64,000 nucleotides of DNA from Macrophomina tecta (lineage: Eukaryota; Ascomycota; Dothideomycetes; Botryosphaeriales; Botryosphaeriaceae). How positions within the stretch are numbered: position 1 is the stretch's first letter; each line of letters opens with the position of its first letter. The notes below the pieces were generated by a model, which was not told where the DNA came from, ran no database searches, and saw only the letters and a list, made by a program, of their open reading frames with translations. The position numbers were made by a program, and so were the translations under genes. The stretch covers positions 62,001 to 126,000 of the forward strand of contig JAKSGN010000042.1 in assembly GCA_024180945.1 (NCBI GenBank), in the 5' to 3' direction. Shown here one piece after another: positions 32,701 through 41,208 of the stretch.

Positions 32701-32770
32701 CTTGAGGCTCAAAGATCATCTTACTGAAGTCAAAAGCACGCTGGAAATTGGGTTTGAAAGAAGATATCAT
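29753..32770 (-). pseudogene. hAT-4 transposase, interrupted
   Basis: The ATG at 32768-32770 starts MISSFKPNFQRAFDFSKM. A BED-like finger (WLCMKCHK ... ASDHLHQVHRL) is followed by a frameshift near 32125. The shifted frame then gives FDAAHFRKLLARWIVYDN, IAFDLWTSGN (Asp), FFVLDNALNNDTAMEAI, RLRCAGHIINLIARHLLFG and GPVGRAHNLIVW. About 190 bp of foreign sequence (roughly 31205-31390) precedes QYFEQIVDKDEWHTIKTREL and NDTRWNSVYDEIK. The frame then runs to 30325, is interrupted by the solo LTR, and resumes as AQMAFDMLSIPAMSDEPERV (29949 downward) to the stop at 29753. It is a third hAT clade, distinct from hAT-1/3/5 and hAT-2/6. Confidence 0.85.
29955..30319. mobile_element. solo LTR, 365 bp, target duplication GATGA
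   Basis: It starts TGTTACGACCC and ends GGCGTAACA, so the TG...CA ends form a 7-bp inverted repeat (TGTTACG/CGTAACA). GATGA lies on both sides (29950-29954 and 30320-30324), the 5-bp duplication of LTR retrotransposons. Removing the LTR and one GATGA rejoins the hAT-4 transposase frame (KEYPHL to AQMAFDML). A TATATAA box lies near 30150. No internal retroelement sequence remains, so it arose by LTR-LTR recombination. Confidence 0.92.
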
Positions 32771-32976
32771 GAAGCTTTGGATATAGGTGGGAAAAAGAGT
32801 GAGTTCGAAGCTTCGTCTTCATCAGGGGCTCGCTAGCTAGTGGTATAGGGGGTGGTGGCTGAAGCCACACTACCGCATATGGATGGATCGCCAAATCCAC
32901 TATGCATCTGGATTCAGCCATCCAAAGCCATATTTGGATGGATCATCCAAATTGGCGCCATCCGTTTAATACACTG

Positions 32977-34537
32977 ACTGCAACGGAGAGATTCGGCCAT
33001 ACTAGGTTCTCTGGCCTCTTGTTTACTCTATCACTCGCGCGGGATTTTCATTGCACCTTGTCTCAGGTGTCTTCCCTTCTGACCAGTTTATGACTACACA
33101 GCCGCACGGAGGCCGCGGCCACGGGTTGGTGTCTCTTAAACACCAAGAGATTTTTTTTTTTTTTTTTTTTTTGCAAAGATGAGCTTGTCCGACGGGCCGC
33201 ATTTACGCCTGGAGACGTCTCTTTACTTAATGTCCATTGTTTGCGGAAGACCTTAATCCTTCGCTTGTTTGTTTTCTTCCGCGCGGAGACTGATAAGGGG
33301 TCAGTCTTGACTTAGGCATCAGTGAGCATAGCAGAAGACACGACGTGTTCTCTGCGGCCCAGAATCGTGGGAACAACAAACACTCTGACCAGAGTTGTTG
33401 ACGCACTCACAGCTGCCTATGCGTTGCCGATAATCGCTCATGCATTGACTTATGTGGTGTTCTCGCCGCAGGAGTGGGTCGCATTAACTCGTGCTCGCCT
33501 TGACAGACTCATACGATGGTAGCTCCGGGCTCGAGACTTCAGGTAGGATGGGAAGAAGGTGGGTCTGCAATACCATCTTTCCACCTGGGTCCCTGGAATG
33601 GAGCGGAACAGAGTTTGACGCTTGGAGCGGCATGCATGGGTAAAGCAACGCGCCGTTACAGCTGGAAGTTGCAACGGTGTCAGCACCAGGTCGCTCCAGC
33701 CATTTAAGGAGGATCGCTCTACCATCGTACCTAGCCATTATTCAGGCAAACGGACTCCACTGCATTACCACTGCACAGGTAAACTGCCAGGACACCGCGA
33801 CGAAACCGTATTTGGACCTAATCTGCTTCAGATATCCACAATCAAGCCGGAACCATGGGACGCGGTGCTTACGACACGACGGGGACCCCGAAGCCGACAC
33901 AACCTCCGCCGCCATCGTAAAAGCGGAGATGGTGCTCACTTGGCAAGTACGAACGACTCAGGAAAAGACCATTCATGGGTGAGTGTTTTCCGTAGCTCCG
34001 CCCTTTCTCGCCGAGTGGACAGTTCCCAAGCTTATATATGCTTTATCTGCTTCTCTTTCCGCTGGAATCGAAGAAATAGACCGCGTAGTTTAGGTATCAG
34101 TAGAATGATTTTGCTTGCCATGATCGTGTCAATTATTCTGTGGATATTACCACGCCTTTTTTCTCTTTTCTTTGCCTTGTGTTACTCAATCGACTTTGTC
34201 TCCTGCGCCGCATCAATCCTCAAACCGGCTGTGGTCACGCGCCCTAGATGGGAATTGCTACTGCATGATAAGCCACGATTGGCAAGGATTGTTGTGAGAA
34301 GACGCCGTGCCTCATCGGCAGGCAAAATCGCGCGAAGACCCCAGTGGGCCAAGCTGGCAAGGGATTCGTATCACATCCTCGCCAGCTGCGTGTCTCTGTT
34401 CTGCATGCGATGCCGGCAGACCCCGACAAAGTGCCAAAACAGTGGGGCTGCTCTTTCCAGCGCCTCTGCCTTGTTCCGTTCTATATAATACGGTCATCGA
34501 CTCGCCTCTGGTCCAGTGTGCCTCATTGCTCATTACC
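32977..34537. other. non-coding region with T23 tract
   Basis: No supportable gene. A homopolymer of about 23 T lies at 33150-33172. A long plus-strand frame at 33622-34488 has no recognisable domain or compositional support and is not called. The last 100 bp should hold the promoter of the spliced gene starting at 34538. Confidence 0.45.
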
Positions 34538-35496
34538 ATGACGCGTTCTCCCAGTTTTCCTCCAATGTTGACGCATCAGACCGAACGAAGCATGAATGAC
34601 TTCAGTCATTTCCACGAGCTCGTACGGGTTGACATCCAAGAACTCCTCAAATCGCAACCTTCAACGGAAGAGTTGACGCCCGTGAAGGCGGTACTCGACG
34701 GCTTGACGCTGGTCAATCCGATTTCCCAATCGGAGGGAAACCAATCGTCCGTTCACGGGGCTCCGTCCGGTAGGTCGCACATCGCAGTGACGTTGACCCG
34801 ATTATTAATTGTACTCTGCCGGTAGATCCATCCCCAGATGAGTCTGAGGCTCCTTTGACTTCCTCTGAAGAGGAGGAAGACGCGGAATCTGTGACTACTA
34901 TCGACGAAAGTTCACGTGAGTGTTTTACACGAAACTTGGTATTCTCGTCGCAACTGACAATTTTCACAGCATCCTTGTGCATGAAACCGCTGAGCCCCGT
35001 TTCTGCTGGCTCTGATGGAGAAGAATGCCTCGAATTGGTGGTGTTGAGACGCAAAACTTACCCGCCATCTGGTGATTGGCCAGAGTATAAGAAGGTGGCG
35101 CGGTTGCCCGGCGACATCATCTACGGATTGAAGGTTTGGATGGTTGATGGCGTCGTCCACTACAGTAAGAGACACAAGCACGAAATGGTGCTGAATGACG
35201 AGGAGTGGGATGGCGTGTTTCTCCGTCTCTCCAGAGACTTTTGGAAGATGTTGCTTAGAGCAGTGAACGATGACGAGGCATGGGACAGTTTTGGTTATTG
35301 GACACCCCCACTCAGAGCTGGCGAGGATCCCTTTGATTGGGACCTCTACTGGTTCCTGGTGCACCGCGGCAAAGATTCCCTTTGGTTCATACTGATGGGC
35401 CTCCAGCAAGCCCCAGAAGGGCGGTTTTACCTTCACTTTCTGACAGAGTTCGACGAGGAGTTCGAAGAGGGAGAGGAGCGTACTCGGCTGGATTGA
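34538..35496 (+). CDS. unrecognised spliced gene, 282 aa
   Basis: Three exons (34538-34769, 34826-34915, 34970-35496) sum to 849 nt. Intron 1 (34770-34825) is GTAGGT ... CCGGTAG; intron 2 (34916-34969) is GTGAGT ... AACTGACAATTTTCACAG. The spliced protein starts MTRSPSFPPMLTHQTERSMN, has an acidic serine patch (LTSSEEEEDAESVTTIDES, about 88-106), and then a compact Trp/Tyr-rich region (KVARLPGDIIYGLKVWMVDG, YWTPPLRAGEDPFDWDLYWF, DSLWFILMGLQQAPEGRFYL) and an acidic tail. There is no signal peptide or membrane helix. I do not recognise a family. Clean intron signals and restored phase at both junctions argue that it is a real gene and not transposon debris. Confidence 0.68.
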
Positions 35497-36226
35497 GATG
35501 GACGCCTCACTTAGCTCTGCTAAATTGGGGGCGCGGCTGGATTTCTCGCAATGAGGGCAAACAATTAGTTTGCTTCTGTTGTCCGCATGCAGCTAGAATT
35601 ATCTTCTGGATGTCTTCCGTGGTTACGTATCTTGAGCGGTCATATAGCTTGCATCACCAGGTTATTCCAGAGCCGAATGTGCGGCTTTCCTTAGTATAAT
35701 GTTGGTATCCATGCACAGTAGTAGAGTGGGTTGATAGCAGCATGCCCCGCTGCGTGCCAGTACCAAGGCCCTGAACGAGTCCCATGCTATGCCGCACGTT
35801 TCGATACATAAATCGAGGTGCCTGACGCCGACCCGGCTGGCTCCGCAGCTTTCATTCGATGCTCAAAGGCACCATATGGGACGTGCGTCCAGCAGATGGC
35901 GTCGTTCTGTTTTGAGTCGGATGCCCGCATCGACTTTTCCCGCGCTTGCGGGGCCTGTGGGGTGGCTGCGGTACGTGTCCCCGCGACCATGCCGTTCCTT
36001 CCATTCCAGCCGGTAGCTCCTCGAGCCCCATGGGCCGTCGTGTCCGTAGATGTAGGAGGCGGCAGGGGCCGGCGACCAGTAATGCACGTCTACGTGTCCG
36101 TGCCTGGTGGTGTGACAGCTTTCCCGCCATTCCGTCCTTTCAGCGCGGTCGTTCCTCGGACTTAATGCGGGGATTCTCGGCACGTCGGCTTGTCTGGACC
36201 GCTGCGGGTAGGTTTAGCAAGACGTT
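35497..36226. other. intergenic, GC-rich
   Basis: I see no convincing gene. A plus-strand frame at 35818-36165 contains several Cys (RCSKAPYGTC, FSRACGACG) but the spacing fits no family I know. Confidence 0.4.
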
Positions 36227-36379
36227 TGTTCCACCCCAACAGTGACCAGGGTCATTTGGCTAGCCAACGAATAGCGTTTGGCTAGCCAAATCGGTGAGTT
36301 TACAAACCAGACCCCCTTGGTGTCTCAAACGCTATTCGTTGGCTAGCCAAATGGCCCTGGTCACTGTTGGGGTGGAACA
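36227..36379. mobile_element. TTTGGCTAGCCAAA MITE, copy C, complete, target duplication ACGTT
   Basis: The element is 153 bp with inverted repeats of 54 bp that differ at one base. The ends are TGTTCCACCCC and GGGGTGGAACA. It carries one complete TTTGGCTAGCCAAA palindrome (about 36270) plus GGCTAGCC-centred versions inside each arm. ACGTT flanks it directly (36222-36226 and 36380-36384). A five-base duplication does not match the common fungal TA, 8-bp hAT or 9-bp MULE patterns. The internal 45 bp shares ACCAGACCCCCTTGG and CTCAAAC words with copies A and B. Confidence 0.88.
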
Positions 36380-36758
36380 ACGTTCAATGGGAAGAGCCGT
36401 CGTTTGACATTCCTCGTGTGCCGCGCTTCCTCCGACCTGCGCGTGCCGCGCGACATGGCCCGAACCCCGTCAGCTGCAAGCGACTCTCGGCCACCTCATC
36501 AGGCCACAGTGAGTCACGCGCCCGGGCTACAATGAGCCTCGACTTACTGAAAGCTGGACAATCTTTTCAACCTCGCCGCTCGGCGGCTACATCTACGCAG
36601 CAAGGATTACCACGAAAGTGCGCGCTTTACCATCCTTCCTTAGCCGCCTCAGCCACGCGCGACTCCCCCGGCAATCCTGCGCGCACCGCTGCAAGGGTGC
36701 CTGGTCGCCCCAGCCTGTTTCCGTCGTCTGGCCGCCATCCAGGCGCTTCCTACGGAGT

Positions 36759-37291
36759 ATGACAAGCAAGAAGAAGAAGAGCAAAGAAGACATTGAGAAA
36801 GAGTTGGGGCTCACAGAACACAACGGAAATAATGACGACCTTTGGGAAATGTTTACCGTAAGTCTTGATAAGCGGTAGGGCTACTGCCGTACACTCATTA
36901 GACCGTAGAAAGTGACCGCTGCGGAGGCAGAGAAGGTGCTCTTCACCGACGACTATTGGGGAAATATTCCCAAACCTCAGGTGAGATCATGGGGCGAGAT
37001 CAAGACCCCGGTGCGGAACCGGCTTTTTGAAGCAGTCAAGAAAGGTCTCGAGCATGAGGTTTACTCAGATGGACGCCCCTTTATAATTACTCGCAGCGCC
37101 TTTGAGTGGAAAATGAAGCAAGCCATCACGTATAGACTTTCCAGTAAGTGAAAATTCCACCGTCTTTCGAATCGCTGTTACTCATCAATCACGAAGGCAA
37201 ATATGTCCCTCCGAGCGCGAAAACACCTGAGACCAGTACTTCTCGCGCGTCCGAGTACTACGATCCCGTTAGAGAGTGTGGCCGCAGCTAG
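36759..37291 (+). CDS. unrecognised small spliced gene, 142 aa
   Basis: Three exons (36759-36857, 36909-37143, 37197-37291) sum to 429 nt. Intron 1 (36858-36908) is GTAAGT ... GACCGTAG; intron 2 (37144-37196) is GTAAGT ... CACGAAG. The protein starts MTSKKKKSKEDIEKELGLTE. Its middle reads KVTAAEAEKVLFTDDYWGNI, SWGEIKTPVRNRLFEAVKKG and FIITRSAFEWKMKQAITYRL, and it ends SEYYDPVRECGRS. It is basic and helical-looking with no signal peptide. I do not recognise the family. Without the last splice the frame would stop five bases past 37144, so the C-terminus depends on that intron. A 5' exon upstream cannot be excluded. Confidence 0.6.
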
Positions 37292-37938
37292 AGGATTCGA
37301 CGCACGTAGATCAGCATATGAGTAATTCATATTTGTCTCCCTGAATGAATGCATCGATGTGATCGTTCTGTCTTTGGAGAAAGGAGTCATTTGCCCGCTC
37401 GTGTTGGCTCCAGCTCCTTTTTTCACTTCAAGCGGTGGGGACGCACGAATGCCAGCCACGTCTCATAGATCGCCAGCCCCTCTTTTTTTTTTTTTTTTTT
37501 GTCGGCTTGTCATCGGAAAGAGAAAGAGCCCGTGAGGAAACAGCTGCCGGCTGAGGACTATCATCTCGAAAGCGATGCCGAGTTACATGGGTTCGTCCAC
37601 CTAGACCCATTGGCAGCGCGTACCCGTGGGTGGTCATGCAGATGATTGCTGTTCAGCTTCGGGCCAACCTGGCGTACCGAGTCGGTGTGAAGCACTATCA
37701 CGTCTTTGAGTAATAGCTGATCTTCTCTCTGTGAACGAGCAGTGAGGCGACCACAAGAAGCTCCCGCTGAACCGACTCGCAAGATGAGGACCATCCGAAC
37801 AGAAGGAGAAATGAAAATGCTCAAGAGGCCAGCTTCGATACTTTTAGCACTTGATCCGGGACGCCTTGTGGTTCTGAAATTAGCTGACTCATAGTCAACT
37901 TACAAGTTATCTGAACTTGTCGCCACGTACATTCAGTC
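37292..37938. other. intergenic with T18 tract
   Basis: No gene is supportable. A T-tract of about 18 lies at 37483-37500. The right end is the insertion site of hAT-5. Confidence 0.5.
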
Positions 37939-38472
37939 CAGGGTGGTAATCAATTCAATTCAATCAATCGCGGCCTCGCAATTGATTGATTGCCAAGAAT
38001 TTATCAAAAGCGCGATTGATTGAGTCAACCGGCTGATCTGGTTGAGTTGAATTGATTGATTGAGTCGGTTGAACGGCTGCTGACTAAACCCGTGATACTT
38101 GGCATGGTGTTAAGACCTGCCTACTATCGATTATAGTTATACAAAATCGCCTATGCCTATCAGCTTCGCTATCGTAGGCTATTATCATCGCTTGATGATG
38201 CCTGCTCCAACCCATGATCGCAGGATCTGTGCCACAGCAATAGTATTGCCTTTCAGCCTACTCCGTAGGGGCGTTATCATCTGTCCAGCTAAGCTGAAGA
38301 TCCTCTCCACCTCTGTCGACATTGCTGGTATTGAGAAGAGGTCTAGAGCCATCCGAGAGAGCCGTGGATACTGCTTCTGCCGTAGTAACCAATACTCAAT
38401 TGGATTTCGCTGTTCCGTATCTAGTGGAGACGTATCAGTCTGCCAGGTGGTGTACTCGTCGGAGGTGGTAGG
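37939..38472 (-). mobile_element. hAT-5 fragment (hAT-3 relative), truncated by hAT-6
   Basis: It begins CAGGGTGGTAATCAATTCAA, nearly identical to the hAT-3 terminus, with the same TTGATTGATTG subterminal words. From 38185 upward on the minus strand it encodes a transposase C-terminus (DEYTTWQTDTSPLDTEQRNP, MALDLFSIPAMSTEVERIFS, LKGNTIAVAQILRSWVGAG). The rest of the element is missing: hAT-6 starts at 38473 and the sequence beyond hAT-6 is a LINE. Confidence 0.85.
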
Positions 38473-41208
38473 CAGGCTTTCTAACCATACGCCATACGCC
38501 ATACGGGCTTGTATGGTTTATGGCGTATGGTTTATCTCCGTATGGTACTGTAAACCATATATTGCCCATACAGTAAATGACGTCATACATGACCGCGCTC
38601 TTAGCTTGGCAGTGTAGCTCCTATCTAGCCTGTTGCGCTTTCCTCGAGATATTGCTCCACCATTTCAACTGGTAGTCCAGACGTGATACCGCTGCGGATC
38701 CAGCTCTTCAAGCACTCCCCCTTCTCAATAGTGGAGGATCCTAGCAGCATTCGATCCCATGATATCGTACGGCGTGCACCGGAAAAGACCCGTTCGGGGT
38801 CGGCGGACATGGCGGGGATCGAGAGGATATCAATGGCCATCTTTGACAGACGTGGATAACGTTCCCGCTGCTCATCACGAAGCCACCAGCTAAGCGGCGA
38901 ACAGTCGATCTGGATAGGTGTCTGTGCAGTATAGGCTTCATATTCGTCGACGTCGGGCATTGTGCCTACAACATCGAGCTCCTGAGCAAGAAGATCGTAC
39001 TCGTCCGGCTATGCTAGTGGCACTAAGGAAGGTACCGAGCGTATGGTTGGCAGCCCTTTGTAGTCGTCCTCCCACAGTCTCTGGACGTTGTTGAAGACCT
39101 TCTTATGCCAAGGCTTCGGCCAGTTCTTCTGAATATGGGCCTTTCTTCGTGAAGGATGAAGAATAAGTGCCGCGGCGTACGCAGGACTCTCGTCCGATAG
39201 CTGATAATATTTGTCGAAGACATGCCAGCTAGCAAGCACACAGCCCAGCAGCTGTTGGTCATCTCTATATTTGTCGAAAGCGTGATTATAGTGCTTGTGA
39301 AGAACGTCCATGGTGAATAACGTATGGTCGAGCGTCGTGCGATAGCCCTCCGTTAGCAGCGTTATCCTCCAGAATGGCTGGAGGAAGTTTCGGGTACGAT
39401 GAAGAGTTTGCCAATCCTGCGGTGTTAGATAGTCACCCATCAGACTGTCGTAGTACTTGTCTTGATACCACTTCACGTGCTCCTGCTTCTCAAGTGTTAC
39501 GTCAAGAAGAAGAAACCACGAGTTCCAGCGCGTATCATTGTCAAGCCCTAGCACCCTGCCAGCACGCCTCTTGAACAGATTATATCTGTAGTCGTTCGCC
39601 CTTATGTGGATAGCGATATTATGGACTTTACCAAGAGGTCCCATTTCGCGCCAGCCAAGGCCTTTGCTTCTCTTCCAAGCCTCGATCATATCCATGTCGT
39701 AAGAAGCCTCATCGAGCTCCTCGATTTGTTTACAAGCAGCTTCGACAGCCTCCTGCGAATGCATGAAGAGGAAGGCTTGTACGATGAGGTTGACAACGTG
39801 GCCGTGGCAGCGGATACGGCGATGTTCTGCCCGCCACATGGTGCCTTTCTCCCTCAGGTAGCCGCTGAGCGCACGGCAAAGGACGTCATTGGCGCCATGG
39901 TTATCGCCTGTAACATATCCTATCTTATGCCAGATGCCATATTCTTCAAGCACTGGCTGAAGAAGTTTCCATTGCTCAGCCCCACTGTGGCTACCGGGGC
40001 CATCTATGCCAGGAAGCTCGGACAGAGCGAGTAGAGCCTGACGGACTTCCTTTGTATCCTCCTCCACCAATTGTACGCAAGTTCCGAGGAAAGCTTTGTG
40101 GTTTGGCGCGCTCCATACGTCGGCGGAAAGGTGAAGCTTTGAGACCGAGGATTGGAGCTTCTGTCGCAGGATGTCTTTGTGAACAAAGTAGGAGTTGGAA
40201 ACAAGCTTCTGGACTGAGCCGTGGGAGAGGCTGATGATGTCCCCTGCAGTGTAGTTAACTGCCAGAAGCAAAGCGTGTAGCTCCGGCCATTGGCTGCAAT
40301 TGTAAGGAAGGTTCCGCACCGTGACCAGCTGAACCAAAGCCTCAATTGCAGCCTTTGGATTCAGAGCGTCCTGGAGCACCTGCTCCTCGCGCATTTGAAG
40401 CTTGACGGTGTTTACATGGCCGGCCTTAGCAAAGGCGTCTTTAAGGAGCGAATTCCGTGCTCTCTTTACCGGATGTGCCTCTGAGCATTCTACCTCGATT
40501 GAGTGGACCTTCAATAGGTGATTGCGGAAGGTAGTTGAGACGTAAGTAGAATAAGATGGGCTGACGCAGTATTTACAGTAGAAGACGAGGTCCTTCTTTT
40601 GGCCTCCACGTTCGGGCTCGGAGCTTTGCGGCCGACGAGCATGCTCCCAGGTAGAATCAGTTGTGCGAGCACGCCTTTTTTTCGAGGAGGTTGAGGACAG
40701 GGTCTTCGGGGTCTCGGTTTGCTCAGATGAACTCTCGATCGACTCCACGACCGAGAAGGAGGAGGAGGACATTACTAAAAAAAAATATTGGTGGTTCTAG
40801 ACAGAAATGCTTGGTTAGATGGCATAAATTTGGGGCTGAATTGGGTATCGAAGGAATGAACCTTTTGATGTCGCCTTCTTGAGCGACGGTAAGTGAATAT
40901 ATCTACCTAAACTGCTGCTAGCCCAATCTAGATGAGGTGTGACGTGTATCAGAATTCAAACTATAGTGTAACCGCTCAGAGTATTACCTCCTTATTTTAA
41001 TGTATGGTGATATGGGCATTAATAATTCATGCGTTCTAGAGCTATCCAGGAACCTCTCTTACGCAACACCAACCGAGTCCGGAACAAGAATTTTCCGGCG
41101 TATGATCATACTTAAACCATACGGCCGAGCTGTATGGTATAGGTGTATGGTTTATATATGGTTTATATATGGTTTAACTAAACCATACGCGTATGGTTAG
41201 AAAGCCTG
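38473..41208 (-). mobile_element. hAT-6 transposon, near-complete
   Basis: Perfect 20-bp inverted repeats CAGGCTTTCTAACCATACGC bound a 2736-bp element, with CCATACG/CGTATGG words repeated in both subterminal regions. The 8-mers outside differ (GTGGTAGG and GAGCAGAC), and the flanks belong to unrelated elements (hAT-5 left, LINE right). Rearrangement after insertion is likely. Confidence 0.88.
38625..40772 (-). pseudogene. hAT-6 transposase, single nonsense codon
   Basis: The ATG at 40770-40772 opens MSSSSFSVVESIESSSEQTE and a BED finger (FYCKYC ... FRNHLLKVH, about residues 65-92). Catalytic-core blocks follow: HLSADVWSAPNHKAF (Asp), YVTGDNHGANDVLCRAL, RIRCHGHVVNLIVQAFLF, GPLGKVHNIAIHIRA, DNDTRWNSWFLLL. 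The frame meets one TAG at 39009-39011 (VPLA*PDEYDLLAQEL) and then continues in phase to SIPAMSADPERVFSGARRTI (Glu) and the stop at 38625. A Trp at this site would be expected from TGG->TAG. Apart from this codon the gene is uninterrupted, about 715 codons. The closest relative in the window is hAT-2. Confidence 0.9.

Larger units (their letters stand above)
29601..32976 (-). mobile_element. hAT-4 transposon, degraded, with nested solo LTR
   Basis: The left end CAGTGTGTTGAATGGATGG and the complement of the right end CAGTGTATTAAACGGATGG form imperfect inverted repeats. Both subterminal regions contain TTTGGATGGATC / GGCTTGGAT words and GGCTGAAGCC or GGCTTCAGCC. The flanking 8-mers differ (GGCTCCAG and ACTGCAAC), so one flank was lost. 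It contains a broken transposase gene, a 365-bp solo LTR and probably a further insertion of about 190 bp. Confidence 0.78.

Noticed and set aside
33622..34488. Plus-strand frame of 288 codons with a hydrophobic stretch
   Set aside because: Start is arbitrary, composition is not gene-like and no motif is present; splice-supported coding begins only at 34538.
35818..36165. Cys-containing GC-rich frame as a zinc-finger gene
   Set aside because: Cys spacing matches no known finger and there are no splice signals or start context.
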